A stretch of DNA of 64,000 nt from Shewanella sp. NFH-SH190041 (GCF_024363255.1 NZ_AP026070.1:186001-250000); one strand, 5' to 3'; shown: positions 35,051 through 45,032, counted from the stretch's first letter. The notes: generated by a model from the sequence alone, not told the origin. Translations and numbers: made by a program.

Positions 35051-35079
35051 ATTAAAACCAAATGTGTGATTTGTGTCAA
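35051..35079 (-). promoter_or_regulatory. Strong sigma-70-type promoter pointing into the csr-type RNA region
   Basis: On the minus strand TTGACA (35079-35074) and TTTAAT (35056-35051) lie exactly 17 bp apart. No protein-coding gene follows for over 1 kb in this direction except the csr-type RNA, so it may give a longer form of that RNA, starting near 35044. Confidence 0.55.
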
Positions 35080-35111
35080 CACTTGATTTCTAGAGATTTA
35101 CGTTTACGTAA

Positions 35112-35152
35112 GCTGAAGGTTAAATTTGCGGTGGCTAATATTAACCTTCAGC
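35112..35152. repeat. Inverted repeat behind cytochrome c4
   Basis: The 12-bp arms gctgaaggttaa and ttaaccttcagc flank a 17-nt spacer, starting 15 bp beyond the cytochrome gene stop. No T-run follows on the minus strand, so it may be an mRNA-stabilising hairpin or a weak terminator. Confidence 0.6.
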
Positions 35153-35166
35153 CAGCGGTGGAGCGG

Positions 35167-35787
35167 TTATTTTAGCGTGGCGATGTATTGGGATAGTGCC
35201 TGAATATCATTTTGATTTAGCTTTTTGGCGATATCACGCATCATGCCATTCATATCATTGCCGCGTTTAGCATCATGAAATTTGGTCAGCTGAGCACTGG
35301 TGTAGGCGGCATGCTGTCCGGCGAGCATCGGGAATCCCGCCGCTTCCATCCCTTTTCCTGATGGACCGTGGCAGGCGATACAGGCCGTGATGCCGCGAGA
35401 AATATCGCCACCTTTATAGAGTTTTTCGCCTAGGTCTGAGGCTACAGCAGTTGCAACATTAGTGGGTTGTTGCTTGGCATAGAAAGCGGAGATATCGAGA
35501 ATATCTTGATCTGATAGCGGCATGGCCATCCCACCCATGATGGGGTCCATACGGCCTTTTTGACCACCGGTTGTCATCGCGGTTTTAAAATCGTGCAGTT
35601 GTTTTGCGAGATAAGCGGCATGTTGTCCGGCAACTTTGGGGTACATTTCGATCAGACTATTGCCATCGACACCGTGGCAGGCGGAACAAACCGCTGCTTT
35701 GGCTTTTCCGGCTTCGGCATCACCCTGGGCCATGGCAGGTGAAGAAAGGGTTGCGACTACAGACAGCGTAAGGGCTAACTTTTTCAT
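35167..35787 (-). CDS. Dihaem cytochrome c4
   Basis: A periplasmic electron carrier, typically feeding terminal oxidases. The 206-residue product has a Sec signal peptide (cleavage after SPAMA, residue 20) and two haem c sites, CSACH (34-38) and CIACH (136-140), in two similar halves that each contain a (F/Y)P(M/K).AGQHAAY segment. This duplication is the cytochrome c4 hallmark. It diverges from engB, the arrangement known in Shewanella. Confidence 0.93.
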   Translation of the reverse strand: MKKLALTLSVVATLSSPAMAQGDAEAGKAKAAVCSACHGVDGNSLIEMYPKVAGQHAAYLAKQLHDFKTAMTTGGQKGRMDPIMGGMAMPLSDQDILDISAFYAKQQPTNVATAVASDLGEKLYKGGDISRGITACIACHGPSGKGMEAAGFPMLAGQHAAYTSAQLTKFHDAKRGNDMNGMMRDIAKKLNQNDIQALSQYIATLK

Positions 35788-35954
35788 GGCGTTCCAACTT
35801 CTTGTTAGTTTATTGTCCTGAGCTTACAAGTAAGACCCGCAAGCATGATAAGATACGATAACTGTGATCAAGCTTATATGTTACACGAAAACGTGAAAAA
35901 GTAAGCAATTCATCGACCTTTATGACAAAAGTTGATCATTTTCTGGAGAGATAC

Positions 35955-36608
35955 GTGACACAACCCCAAATCGATTTCCGCCGGGCAAAATTTTTGATCA
36001 GCGCGCCGGATATAGCCCACCTGGATACCCATTTACCGGGAGATACCGGGGTGGAAATTGCCTTTGCCGGCCGCTCTAATGCGGGTAAGTCTAGTGCGCT
36101 TAATGCACTGACAGAACAGAAAAACTTGGCTAGAACCAGTAAGACTCCGGGGCGTACCCAGCTGATCAACGTGTTTGCGCTTGATGAGCAGCGGCGGTTA
36201 GTGGATCTACCCGGTTACGGCTTTGCCCAAGTGCCGATGGCGATGAAAATCAAATGGCAAAATGCGCTCGGTGAATACCTACAACATCGTCGCTGCTTAA
36301 GTGGCGTGGTGGTATTAATGGATATCCGACATCCGCTGAAAGATTTAGATATGCAGATGATCGAATGGGCCGTGGCCAGTGAGATCCCTGTGCTGGCATT
36401 GCTGACCAAAGCGGATAAGTTAGCGCAAAGCGCCAAAATGAAAACCGTCAATGCTGTACGAAAAGAATTAGCTGATTTTGGTGACTGGGTGCAGGTTGAG
36501 ACTTTCTCAGCCTTAAAAGGTACTGGTAAACCTAAGGTGCTGAGTATCTTAAATCAGTGGTGTCATCCTGATTGGTTGTTAGAAGATGACGGAGCTGAGG
36601 CAGAATAG
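35955..36608 (+). CDS. engB: Ribosome biogenesis GTPase EngB (YsxC/YihA)
   Basis: EngB is an essential GTPase in large-subunit assembly. I choose the GTG at 35955 because GGAGAG precedes it at good spacing and the protein then begins directly before [16 protein letters not shown], where EngB proteins normally start; an ATG at 35922 has no such site. The 217-residue product has G1 GRSNAGKSS (39-47), G3 DLPGYGFA, and G4 LLTKADKL. It has the expected place beside spf and polA. Confidence 0.95.
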   Translation: MTQPQIDFRRAKFLISAPDIAHLDTHLPGDTGVEIAFAGRSNAGKSSALNALTEQKNLARTSKTPGRTQLINVFALDEQRRLVDLPGYGFAQVPMAMKIKWQNALGEYLQHRRCLSGVVVLMDIRHPLKDLDMQMIEWAVASEIPVLALLTKADKLAQSAKMKTVNAVRKELADFGDWVQVETFSALKGTGKPKVLSILNQWCHPDWLLEDDGAEAE

Positions 36609-36647
36609 TCCTCGTTAATCATCTTCTGTTTGGCTATTTAGCCAATA

Positions 36648-36674
36648 TAAAAGGCGCTTAGGCGCCTTTTTTGT
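36648..36674 (+). terminator. Terminator of engB
   Basis: The stem aaaggcgc / gcgccttt with a 4-nt loop is followed by TTTTG, about 45 bp after the engB stop. Confidence 0.9.
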
Positions 36675-37043
36675 TATCTCAAATATCGTTTATGTCCGCA
36701 GAGTTTTTTCAGTTTGCTTTACACCATTCTCTCATCAAGTTAAGCGGATTCAGCGTGCGGGTATAAATCGTGTGGTGCTGTATAGACTTGGCCAATTGGC
36801 ATGACTGATTGTTATTAATTAGAGGTTAGTTGTGTTGTCAGACAATGTTTGAGGGAGCTTAAACATAGCCCCTGATAGTGCGCATGAAAGGGGCGGTATT
36901 TTGTTGATAGCAACGGGGGCTAGAGCAGGCATTACCATGGTGTGGCGGCGCGTGATAAATGTGGGTGTCTTACGTATCTGGCGATATTGCTGACATGATT
37001 AAGCTGCAAGACATTCGATAGTTTTTATTCTGTTGCGGCTTTG

Positions 37044-37176
37044 CTGAGGGCATAAAAAAAGCCGGGGACACGGGTCACCGGCTAAAGTTAGCTCTTTTGG
37101 GGAGAAGCTAAATTCAACAAGACTCAAGTGTTACCAAGGATTCAGACTGGCTGAATACTCCTTTGCAACGCTCAAC
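37044..37176 (-). ncRNA. Candidate small RNA downstream of Spot 42
   Basis: A strong minus-strand terminator (AGCCGG...CCGGCT with an inner GAC/GTC pair, then TTTTTTT; 37052-37083) lies about 150 bp beyond the Spot 42 terminator with no protein gene between them. Upstream of it are a hairpin TTAGCT / AGCTAA with a C-rich loop (TCTCCCC) and a hairpin TTCAG / CTGAA. A TATGCT at 37188-37183 could be the -10 element. The C-rich loop could pair with ribosome-binding sites. No -35 element is clear and expression is unproven. Confidence 0.5.
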
Positions 37177-37240
37177 ATCATCAGCATACCGTGAAAAAAA
37201 GTTGGTTTAAAGTAATTACTCTAAATTTTGTTTTGGGCAT

Positions 37241-37345
37241 AAAAAAAGCCCCAGCAAAAGACTTGCTGGGGCGCCATAATTTGGCAGATCACTATAAGTG
37301 AAATAAAGGTCTGAAAGATAGAACATCTTAACCTCTGTACCCTAC
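37241..37345 (-). ncRNA. spf: Spot 42 RNA
   Basis: Spot 42 is a base-pairing regulator of carbon metabolism genes, acting with Hfq. On the minus strand the 5' end GTAGGGTACAGAGG, followed by TTAAGATGTTCTATCTTTCA and GACC, is nearly identical to the E. coli RNA. The 3' end is a terminator (GCCCCAGCAAG / CTTTTGCTGGGGC, then T7). The middle part differs. The place between polA and engB is also that of E. coli. A TAATAT at 37358-37353 is the -10 element. Confidence 0.95.
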
Positions 37346-37408
37346 GCCGGAAATATTACTTCATTAGTCAGATTATGAAAAACTGTTTTCGTCAAAAGTG
37401 GTAAATAA

Positions 37409-37424
37409 TGTGATCAATATCACC
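37409..37424. promoter_or_regulatory. CRP-like site upstream of spf
   Basis: TGTGA-TCAATA-TCACC matches the CRP consensus TGTGA-N6-TCACA in nine of ten positions and is centred about 71 bp before the spf start. Spot 42 is known to be repressed by cAMP-CRP in E. coli. Confidence 0.65.
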
Positions 37425-37587
37425 TTTGTTTGAAAGAAAAGAATATCAATACTGTTATTTAATTACACAAAAGTAGGTATGTGGGGTTGTTTTTTGCGAA
37501 ATTGGAATTATTCGCACCTAAATTTGCTTTTTCAGGTGCGAATACTGGGAATTTAATTTGATCAAGTTAACATTTTTGTTTTCGGCA

Positions 37588-40356
37588 TTAGTGGGCTTGC
37601 TCCCAGTTATCTCCAATCCCTGCTTCTGCCAATAACTCGACATCCAGCTGTGCCGCTTGCGCCATCAGTTTGCAGACTTCAGCTTTTAGTGTTTCAGCTT
37701 GGGCTTCATCCACTTCAAATACCAATTCATCGTGTACCTGCATGATCATACGGATATGACCGGTTTGCTGTTGTTCAATCCACTGATGAATGGTGATCAT
37801 CGCCTGTTTGATAATATCTGCGGCGGTGCCCTGCATTGGGGCGTTAATTGCTGCTCGTTCGGCAGCCTGACGCCGCATCCCATTACGAGCATTGATTTCT
37901 GGCAAATACAACCGGCGACCAAACAGTGTTGAGACATAACCCTGCTCGGCAGCAATGGCGCGAGTATCTTCCATATATTTCAATACGCCGGGATAACGTT
38001 TGAAATAGGTGTCGATATAGGATTGCGCTTCTGCCCGAGGAATATCTAACTGGCGCGCTAACCCAAATGCCGACATGCCATAGATTAAGCCGAAGTTGAC
38101 CGCTTTGGCGCGGCGGCGCTGCTCTGATGTTACGGTTTCAAAGGCAACATCAAAGACTTCTGCTGCAGTTGCCCGGTGAATATCTTTACCTTCAGCAAAT
38201 GCCTGCAACAGACCAGCATCTTGGGATAAATGCGCCATAATTCGCAGCTCAATTTGGGAGTAGTCCGCGGCTAGAATTTTCTTACCTGCCGGGGCGATAA
38301 AGGCCTGACGAATGCGCCGTCCTTCTTCGGTCCGCACAGGAATATTCTGCAGGTTAGGATCACTGGATGACAGTCTGCCGGTGGCCGCATTAGCCTGATG
38401 ATAACTGGTGTGAACCCGGCCACTTTGCGCATTTACCATCAGGGGCAGTTTATCTGTGTAAGTACTCTTCAGTTTTGACAAAGAGCGATGTTGCAGAATG
38501 ATTTTGGGTAACGGATAGTCCAGTGCCAATTCAACCAGCACTTCTTCTGCCGTAGACGGAGCGCCTTTCGGGGTCTTTTTGATCACCGGATAGCCAAGCT
38601 TGTTGAAGAATAACTCCTGTAATTGCTTGGTTGAGCTGAGATTAAACGTTTCCCCGGCGATGTCATGGGCCTGCTGTTCCAACTCATCAATTTTACGGGC
38701 CAGCTCATCACTTTGTTGCGCCAGTAGCATGGTATCGATCAGTACCCCGCCTCGCTCCATTTGAGACAGTACTGGCACCAGTGGCATTTCCAGCTTGGTC
38801 AATACCTCGGCCAATGATGGTTGTTGTGCCAGACGTGGCCAGAAATAGTGATGTAGCCGCAGGGTAATATCGGCATCTTCCGCAGCATATGGTGCAGCTT
38901 GCTCAAGCGGGATTTGGTTGAAGGTTAGCTGTTTAGCTCCTTTCCCGGCAATCTCTTCAAAGCTGATATTTTTATGTCCCAGATATTTCAGCGCCAATCC
39001 ATCCATATCATGACGAGAAGCAACGGAGTTGAAGACATAAGATTCCAGCATGGTGTCAAAACTGATCCCCGCCAGAGTGATCCCTTCATTGGCGAAAATA
39101 GCCATATCATATTTCAGGTTTTGACCGACCTTTTTACGTGCTGGGTTTTCCAGTATCGGCTTAAGCTGCGCTAATGCTGCGGCTTTATCCAATTGTGTTG
39201 GGGCACCATCATAATCATGGGCTAACGGCAGATAAGCGGCTTCCCCTGGGGTGACACAAAATGAAATACCGACCAGTTGCGCTTTCATATAATCAAGCCC
39301 AGTGGTTTCAGTATCAACGGCGATCAGCTCTGCCTGATTAAGACGGGTACACCAGTCATCAAGTTGCTGCTGGGTTAAAATCGTGTCATAGCTTGCCGTG
39401 ATAGTCTGAGCTTCAACTTCAACCTCGGCGTTTACCTGTGGCGCGTCATTTTTTGTGGCCGGTACTGATGCCCCGCTGTCCAGTAATTCTGCCAACCAGC
39501 GTTTAAATTCCATCTCTCCAAAACATTGGATCAATTCATCATTATCTTGAGGGCGTTTTTCCAAGTTTTGCCAGTCATGCTCTAAGGTAACATCGGTTTT
39601 GATGGTGGCCAGATCATAAGACAGTTGCAGCATTTCCTGGTTGTCCCGGATTTTAGCGGGCATCGTTTTGGCACCCCTAAAGCCCAGAGCAACCACTTGA
39701 TCAGGATCGGCCAGTAGGGTTTCAACGCCGCCGGCACCGGTTAGCATAGCCAGTGCGGTTTTTTCGCCAACGCCCGGAAGACCCGGGATGTTATCGGCTT
39801 TATCTCCCATCATGGCCAGCAAATCGATGATGAGTTCAGGCCCAACGCCGAATTTGGTTTTCACCTCTTCCGGACCAAGGATGGTATTGGTCATGGTATT
39901 GATCAGCGTGATATTGCTATCAACCAGCTGGGCCATATCTTTATCGCCAGTGCTGATCAGACAAGCGCGATTATCCCGGCTGGCCTGCAGGGCTAGGGTG
40001 CCAATCACATCATCGGCTTCAACACCGGGGACGGCGATCAATGGCAAACCCATGGCACGGATAATTCGGTGCAGAGGTTCAATTTGACCGCGCAGATCGT
40101 CCGGCATGGGCGGGCGGTTAGCTTTGTACTCAGCGTACATTTCATTACGGAAGGTTTTCCCCTTGGCATCAAAGACCACTGCGATATGGCTAGGAGAAAA
40201 CTGCTTCAATAGGCTGCGCAGCATGTTAACAACGCCGTACACAGCCCCGGTCGCTTCGCCTTTGGAATTGGTTAAATGTGGCGGTGCATAGTAAGCCCGG
40301 TATAGATAGGAGGATCCATCCACCAGGATCAAGGGATTATTAGCTATGTTTGGCAT
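37588..40356 (-). CDS. polA: DNA polymerase I
   Basis: Repair and Okazaki-fragment polymerase. The 922-residue product is full length and has all three domains: the 5' nuclease ([16 protein letters not shown] at the start, [30 protein letters not shown]), the 3'-5' proofreading exonuclease ([12 protein letters not shown] near residue 345) and the polymerase ([47 protein letters not shown]). Catalytic acids of the exonuclease are present, so proofreading should be intact. Confidence 0.97.
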   Translation of the reverse strand: MPNIANNPLILVDGSSYLYRAYYAPPHLTNSKGEATGAVYGVVNMLRSLLKQFSPSHIAVVFDAKGKTFRNEMYAEYKANRPPMPDDLRGQIEPLHRIIRAMGLPLIAVPGVEADDVIGTLALQASRDNRACLISTGDKDMAQLVDSNITLINTMTNTILGPEEVKTKFGVGPELIIDLLAMMGDKADNIPGLPGVGEKTALAMLTGAGGVETLLADPDQVVALGFRGAKTMPAKIRDNQEMLQLSYDLATIKTDVTLEHDWQNLEKRPQDNDELIQCFGEMEFKRWLAELLDSGASVPATKNDAPQVNAEVEVEAQTITASYDTILTQQQLDDWCTRLNQAELIAVDTETTGLDYMKAQLVGISFCVTPGEAAYLPLAHDYDGAPTQLDKAAALAQLKPILENPARKKVGQNLKYDMAIFANEGITLAGISFDTMLESYVFNSVASRHDMDGLALKYLGHKNISFEEIAGKGAKQLTFNQIPLEQAAPYAAEDADITLRLHHYFWPRLAQQPSLAEVLTKLEMPLVPVLSQMERGGVLIDTMLLAQQSDELARKIDELEQQAHDIAGETFNLSSTKQLQELFFNKLGYPVIKKTPKGAPSTAEEVLVELALDYPLPKIILQHRSLSKLKSTYTDKLPLMVNAQSGRVHTSYHQANAATGRLSSSDPNLQNIPVRTEEGRRIRQAFIAPAGKKILAADYSQIELRIMAHLSQDAGLLQAFAEGKDIHRATAAEVFDVAFETVTSEQRRRAKAVNFGLIYGMSAFGLARQLDIPRAEAQSYIDTYFKRYPGVLKYMEDTRAIAAEQGYVSTLFGRRLYLPEINARNGMRRQAAERAAINAPMQGTAADIIKQAMITIHQWIEQQQTGHIRMIMQVHDELVFEVDEAQAETLKAEVCKLMAQAAQLDVELLAEAGIGDNWEQAH

Positions 40357-40744
40357 AAGTTTTTATTCAGTAGTTATTAATCTGAGATGGGGGTAGCATG
40401 CCACAGCACAGGAATATCAGCCACGGCAAATTTGAGTTATATCCTGTGGATAACTCTGTGAATGGAAAAAGTCAACTGGTTGGGGATAATTTTTTATAGC
40501 CCAGACACAGATTTGTAAGTTGTTAATTTATAATGACTTACAAAAATTGTGTGAGGTGTGCACAGTTTCAGCAAAATCATCCTGATATGTGGATTTTTTA
40601 ATTCCTGCAGCAAAATCAGCTTCGCCATTGCTGTAAATTTGTACAAAATTTTACAGCGAGCGATTAAGTTAGCACGATTTCTGCGCAGGTCAACCAATTT
40701 GTCAGCAAAAATTTAACATTAGCGATAATGACAGGAGCTCAATA
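40357..40744. other. Divergent control region between polA and elbB
   Basis: About 390 bp without a credible gene. It contains a perfect DnaA box (TGTGGATAA, 40445-40453), a 9-bp inverted repeat (40512-40544) enclosing a TATAAT, and AGGAG just before elbB. The single DnaA box does not make an origin. Confidence 0.55.
40512..40544. repeat. Inverted repeat TTTGTAAGT...ACTTACAAA
   Basis: Nine-base perfect arms (40512-40520 and 40536-40544) enclose 15 bp that include TATAAT. It could be an operator in the polA/elbB intergenic region. The TGTAAG/CTTACA words resemble UvrY (GacA) half-sites, but the spacing (17 rather than 6) does not fit. Confidence 0.5.
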
Positions 40745-41398
40745 ATGAAGACAATTGCGGTATTACTCAGCGGCTGCGGGGTGTTTGATGGCGCTGAAAT
40801 TCATGAGTCAGTGTTAACTATGTTGGCGTTAAGCCAAGCCGGCGCAGCTTATCAGTGTTTCGCTCCGGATATTGCCCAGGCACAGGTGGTGAATCATTTG
40901 ACTGGGCAAGTTGAACCGGCTCAGCATCGCAATGTTTTGGTTGAAGCCGCTCGGATTGCCCGGGGAGAGATTAAAGCTACCACAGCGCTGGATATCTCGG
41001 CTTATGATGGTCTAATTATTCCTGGTGGATTTGGGGCGGCAAAAAATTTGTGTGATTTTGCTGATAATGGGGCGGATTGCCAGGTTCACCCTTTGGTGCG
41101 TGACTTTATTCAACAATTTGTTGCGGCTAGCAAACCCATTGGTTTTATCTGTATTGCGCCTGTGATGATCCCGCAGCTGTTTGGCCAGGGAGCGAAAGGC
41201 ACGATTGGGCAAGATGCAGAGACGGCTGCTGCCTTTACTGCTATGGGGGGAGAGCACTGCCCTGCTGCCGTGGATGATATTGTGGTGGATATGGCTCATA
41301 AGGTGGTCAGCACGCCAGCTTATATGTTGGCTGAAAATATTGCGCAGGCTAATCAGGGGATTGAAAAACTTGTTGCGAAAGTTTTAGCGTTGGCATAA
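40745..41398 (+). CDS. elbB: ElbB (DJ-1/PfpI-family glyoxalase-like protein)
   Basis: ElbB is a DJ-1/PfpI-family protein, formerly linked to isoprenoid synthesis and reported to have weak glyoxalase activity. The 217-residue product starts with AVLLSGCGVFDGAEIHESVL, has DGLIIPGGFGAAKNLCDFA near residue 90, and the elbow GFICIAPVMIPQLFG where ElbB proteins have the nucleophile Cys. AGGAG precedes the start. It stands alone and ends at a terminator. Confidence 0.92.
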   Translation: MKTIAVLLSGCGVFDGAEIHESVLTMLALSQAGAAYQCFAPDIAQAQVVNHLTGQVEPAQHRNVLVEAARIARGEIKATTALDISAYDGLIIPGGFGAAKNLCDFADNGADCQVHPLVRDFIQQFVAASKPIGFICIAPVMIPQLFGQGAKGTIGQDAETAAAFTAMGGEHCPAAVDDIVVDMAHKVVSTPAYMLAENIAQANQGIEKLVAKVLALA

Positions 41399-41456
41399 CG
41401 ATTTACCTGCAGCGCCCGTGATGGGGTTGCCGTAAAGCCGCAAAAGTAAGATAAAA

Positions 41457-41493
41457 ATAAACCGCCCTAGGAAACCCTACGGCGGTTTATTGT
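41457..41493. terminator. Bidirectional terminator between elbB and glpG
   Basis: The stem ataaaccgcc / ggcggtttat, with a 14-nt loop, has A/T runs on both sides and serves the converging genes. Confidence 0.8.
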
Positions 41494-41539
41494 TGTCTGT
41501 GCCTTGGCCTTTGGCGGTTTAGTCTTAGTACCCTAGGTG

Positions 41540-42376
41540 TTAGGTGCGTTTTCGGCTGTCGATAAAGCCTTGCAGTAATCCGACTAACAGGCCACCAAGG
41601 TGGGCGCCGTTTGCCATGGAGAGGCCGAACAGATCGGTAAAGCCTAAGATAAGCCACAGGATCATAAAGCCCATATAAGCAGGAGGTAGCCCGATACCAG
41701 CTTCTGGGCGTTGCCGTCCCATCACCCAGGTGTAGCCTGCCAGAGCATAGACAACGCCAGATAACCCCCCAAAGTTAGGCCCGCCCATCATAAACTGCAA
41801 AATATTAGGCAGGGTGCCGCCAACCAGTAGCAGGATAAACAAGGTGCCCGTACCGATGCGGTTTTCTATCCGTCCGCCCAGATACCACCACCACAGTAGG
41901 TTAAAAATAATGTGCATGGCGCTGAAATGGATCAGGCTGGGGGTAAATACTCGCCAGAACTCATGCAGGGTGGCATAGGGGGTGACACCGAAAAAGCCCA
42001 GAGTGGCAAACAGGCTATTGGCATACCCCATATTCCAGAACAGGTAAATCACTACGCAACAGATGAAGACCAACAGTGTCAGTGGCCCGGCACCAGCAAG
42101 AAATTGTCGCAGTAATTGAGCCGATGGTTTGCCGTAATCAAGTTGGGTGGCCGTGCTGCCATAATCCCAAGAAGCTTGCAGGTATTTACTGTCCCCCGGG
42201 TGACGTAAAAAGTGATCAAATTCTGCTTGTGCTCGGGGTAAGTCTGCCGGGTTGATTACAAACAGCGTCACGCCTTGTTGTGCCTGCTGAACTTTGCAGG
42301 GGATCCCTTCCCCTTTGAGATAATCAACCAGCGCTTGTGCTGCGCGGATATTGGGAAGGATACCGAATTCAATCAT
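41540..42376 (-). CDS. glpG: Rhomboid intramembrane serine protease GlpG
   Basis: Cleaves transmembrane substrates within the membrane. The 278-residue product has an N-terminal cytoplasmic domain (about residues 1-90) and six membrane helices with the catalytic Ser206 in GGLSGVVYALAG and His259 in NGAHLGGLLVG, plus the WR-motif loop before helix 2. It is 3 bp after glpE in the same direction, as in the glpEGR operon of enterobacteria, but no glpR follows here. Confidence 0.95.
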   Translation of the reverse strand: MIEFGILPNIRAAQALVDYLKGEGIPCKVQQAQQGVTLFVINPADLPRAQAEFDHFLRHPGDSKYLQASWDYGSTATQLDYGKPSAQLLRQFLAGAGPLTLLVFICCVVIYLFWNMGYANSLFATLGFFGVTPYATLHEFWRVFTPSLIHFSAMHIIFNLLWWWYLGGRIENRIGTGTLFILLLVGGTLPNILQFMMGGPNFGGLSGVVYALAGYTWVMGRQRPEAGIGLPPAYMGFMILWLILGFTDLFGLSMANGAHLGGLLVGLLQGFIDSRKRT

Positions 42377-42379
42377 AAT

Positions 42380-42691
42380 TTATTGCCCTGTGGCCTGTTG
42401 CCAACCTTGAAATCCACCATCGAGACTATAAACCTGATCAAATCCTTGCTCATGCAGAAATACGGCGGCCTGCTGACTGCTGATACCGTGATAGCACACC
42501 ACGACAAGTGGTACATCTAAATCAGCCTGATGGATATATTCCGTCAAATTATCATTACTGAGATTAAAGGCGGCCGGAATATGGCCAGCGGCAAAGCTCT
42601 GTGGATCGCGAATATCGACGATTTGCAGTGGCTGCTGATCAGATTGCATCGCCTGCAGTTGGGCAACACTAAGATGTTGATACGGGGTCAT
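42380..42691 (-). CDS. glpE: Thiosulfate sulfurtransferase GlpE
   Basis: A single-domain rhodanese that moves sulfane sulfur from thiosulfate to cyanide or thiols. The 103-residue product has the active-site loop CYHGISS with Cys66, preceded by IVDIRDPQSFAAGHIPAAFN. Length is that of E. coli GlpE (about 108). It is cotranscribed with glpG. Confidence 0.94.
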   Translation of the reverse strand: MTPYQHLSVAQLQAMQSDQQPLQIVDIRDPQSFAAGHIPAAFNLSNDNLTEYIHQADLDVPLVVVCYHGISSQQAAVFLHEQGFDQVYSLDGGFQGWQQATGQ

Positions 42692-42776
42692 ACTTCACCT
42701 GTCAGGAGGAATGATGACCCACAGTGTGCAACAAGAGGGCTATATGAGTACAGCCCGGAAATGTTAATACTCATTA

Positions 42777-42792
42777 AGGCCGGTATACCGGC
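42777..42792. terminator. Palindrome GGCCGGTATACCGGCC behind tdh
   Basis: A perfect 16-bp palindrome 7 bp beyond the tdh stop, in an A/T-rich setting. It can fold to a short stem and may be the tdh terminator, although the T-run is weak. Confidence 0.45.
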
Positions 42793-42798
42793 CCGAAT

Positions 42799-43827
42799 TT
42801 AGTCTTGCCAGTTGAGGATCACTTTACCAGAGTGACCAGAGCGCATGGCATCAAAACCTTGCTGGAACTCATCAACTTTGAAGTGGTGGGTAATTATCGG
42901 CGAGATATCTAGCCCAGACTGGATCAGACTGGCCATTTTATACCAGGTTTCAAACATCTCTCGGCCATAGATCCCTTTGATGGTCAGCCCTTTGAAAATC
43001 ACTTGGCTCCAATCGATCGCCATGTCCCCTCCCGGGATCCCCAACATGGCAATTTTGCCGCCGTGGTTCATGGTATTGAGCATGGTATGAAACGCTGAAG
43101 GAACCCCGGACATTTCCAGCCCGACATCAAAGCCTTCATTCATGCCCAACTGTTGCATCACGTCACTGAGCTGCTCCTGGGCGACATTGACAGTGCGGGT
43201 TGCCCCCATTTGTGCAGCTAAGGTGAGGCGATATTCATTCACATCGGTAATCACCACATGGCGAGCTCCAACATGACGACAGACGGCGGCGGCCATAATG
43301 CCAATGGGGCCGGCACCGGTGATCAATACATCTTCACCAACCAGATCAAATGACAGTGCGGTATGCACCGCATTGCCGAAAGGATCGAAAATGACGGCCA
43401 GATCATCACTGATATCGGCCGGGATCTTAAAGGCATTAAACGCCGGGATCACCAGATATTCCGCAAAAGCCCCCTGACGGTTAACGCCGACGCCGGAGGT
43501 ATTGCGGCATAAGTGGGTACGACCGGCGCGGCAGTTACGGCAGTGGCCGCAGGTAATATGACCTTCGCCAGATACCCGATCGCCAATGGTAAAGCCACGG
43601 ACCTCTTGCCCCATGCCAACCACCTCACCGACATACTCATGGCCGACAATCATGGGTACCGGGATGGTTTTTTGTGACCAATCATCCCAGTTGTAGATAT
43701 GCACATCCGTGCCGCAGATGGCGGTTTTACGGATTTTGATCAGCAAATCATTGTGGCCAACTTCCGGCATAGGCGCATCAATTTGCCATATTCCCGGTTT
43801 AGCGTGCAGTTTACTCAGTGCTTTCAT
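42799..43827 (-). CDS. tdh: L-threonine 3-dehydrogenase
   Basis: Oxidises L-threonine to 2-amino-3-ketobutyrate with NAD. The 342-residue product has the catalytic zinc ligands Cys38 and His63-Glu64 ([17 protein letters not shown]), the structural zinc cluster Cys93, 96, 99 and 107, and the NAD-binding [15 protein letters not shown]. It lies 2 bp after kbl in the standard kbl-tdh threonine-degradation operon. Confidence 0.97.
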   Translation of the reverse strand: MKALSKLHAKPGIWQIDAPMPEVGHNDLLIKIRKTAICGTDVHIYNWDDWSQKTIPVPMIVGHEYVGEVVGMGQEVRGFTIGDRVSGEGHITCGHCRNCRAGRTHLCRNTSGVGVNRQGAFAEYLVIPAFNAFKIPADISDDLAVIFDPFGNAVHTALSFDLVGEDVLITGAGPIGIMAAAVCRHVGARHVVITDVNEYRLTLAAQMGATRTVNVAQEQLSDVMQQLGMNEGFDVGLEMSGVPSAFHTMLNTMNHGGKIAMLGIPGGDMAIDWSQVIFKGLTIKGIYGREMFETWYKMASLIQSGLDISPIITHHFKVDEFQQGFDAMRSGHSGKVILNWQD

Positions 43828-43829
43828 GG

Positions 43830-45032
43830 TTATTCCCCGGTAATAATCTGCATATCACGGCCGATGCGAATAAAGGCATCAATGGCGCGATCTAGCTGTG
43901 CTTGGGTGTGGGCAGCAGACATTTGGGTGCGGATGCGGGCTTGCCCTTGCGGTACTACGGGGAAAGAGAAGCCAATCACATAAATGTGCTCGGCCAGCAG
44001 GCGGTTGGCAAAATCCCCGGCCAGTTTGGCATCCCCTATCATTACGGGAATAATCGCGTGATCGGCTCCTGCGAGCGTAAATCCGGCGGCGGCCATTTTT
44101 TCGCGGAAATAACGACTGTTCCAGCGTAATTGCTGGCGCAATGCATCGCCTTCTTTCAGTAGTGCTAACACTTGCAGTGATGCCCTGACAATGGCTGGCG
44201 CCAGAGAGTTGGAAAAAAGATAAGGGCGGGAGCGCTGGCGTAACCAGTCAATCACGGCTTTTTTCCCCGCGGTGAAGCCGCCAGATGCGCCGCCCATCGC
44301 TTTGCCCAGTGTGCCGGTAATAATATCCACCCGGCCCATAACATCACAGTATTCATGGGTGCCACGCCCATGTTGGCCGACAAACCCGACCGCATGGGAG
44401 TCATCTACCATCACCAGCGCACCATACTGATCCGCCAGATCACAGATGCCGCGTAGGTTCGCGATTACCCCATCCATGGAAAAGACTCCGTCGGTGGCGA
44501 TCAAGATGTGCCGAGCGCCGGCATCCCGAGCGGCAATTAACTGCTGCTCCAGATCGGCCATATCATTGTTACGGTAGCGGAAGCGTTTTGCCTTGCACAG
44601 TCTGACACCATCGATGATGGAGGCATGGTTCAGTGCATCAGAAATAATGGCATCTTCAGCATCAAGCAGGGTTTCGAATAATCCGGCGTTGGCATCGAAA
44701 CAAGAGGAATAGAGGATGGTGTCCTCCATACCGAGAAACGCGCTTAATTCCGTTTCCAGTTGTTTGTGAATATCTTGGGTGCCGCAGATAAAGCGTACCG
44801 ACGCCATACCAAAGCCATGACTGTCGAGGCCAGCTTTGGCCGCGGCAATTAATGCCGGGTGGTTGGCCAACCCGAGGTAGTTATTGGCGCAGAAATTGAT
44901 GACATGTTGCTGGTTTACCTGAATATCGGTCTGTTGAGCCGAGGTAATAATCCGCTCATTTTTGTATAGCCCCTGCTGTTTGATATCTGCAAGTTGGGCT
45001 GTGATCTGTTGGTAGAATGGGTCAGATGCCAC
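43830..45032 (-). CDS. kbl: 2-amino-3-ketobutyrate CoA ligase (glycine C-acetyltransferase)
   Basis: A PLP enzyme that splits 2-amino-3-ketobutyrate to glycine and acetyl-CoA. The 400-residue product has the alpha-oxoamine synthase layout, with [20 protein letters not shown] and the PLP-lysine segment [17 protein letters not shown] near residue 245. Length is typical (about 398). It forms an operon with tdh. Confidence 0.97.
   Translation of the reverse strand: MASDPFYQQITAQLADIKQQGLYKNERIITSAQQTDIQVNQQHVINFCANNYLGLANHPALIAAAKAGLDSHGFGMASVRFICGTQDIHKQLETELSAFLGMEDTILYSSCFDANAGLFETLLDAEDAIISDALNHASIIDGVRLCKAKRFRYRNNDMADLEQQLIAARDAGARHILIATDGVFSMDGVIANLRGICDLADQYGALVMVDDSHAVGFVGQHGRGTHEYCDVMGRVDIITGTLGKAMGGASGGFTAGKKAVIDWLRQRSRPYLFSNSLAPAIVRASLQVLALLKEGDALRQQLRWNSRYFREKMAAAGFTLAGADHAIIPVMIGDAKLAGDFANRLLAEHIYVIGFSFPVVPQGQARIRTQMSAAHTQAQLDRAIDAFIRIGRDMQIITGE

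Larger units (their letters stand above)
34388..35166. other. Gene-free stretch holding a csr-type RNA
   Basis: About 780 bp with no protein-coding gene. It holds a GGA-rich RNA on the minus strand, two candidate minus-strand promoters (34931-34936 for a -10 TATAAT, and TTGACA-N17-TTTAAT at 35051-35079) and a 12-bp inverted repeat behind cytochrome c4 (35112-35152). Confidence 0.8.
36675..37587. other. Gene-free stretch between engB and polA with small-RNA genes
   Basis: No credible protein gene. The part 36675-37040 shows nothing I can name. The part 37044-37345 holds two minus-strand RNA units, each ended by a terminator with the same GCTTTTTTTATGCCC-like tail: Spot 42 (37241-37345) and a second candidate (about 37044-37176). 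Confidence 0.7.

Noticed and set aside
40441..40744. Replication origin near polA
   Set aside because: Only one DnaA box is seen, with no box cluster, no AT-rich 13-mers and no gidA/mnmG or dnaA neighbour.
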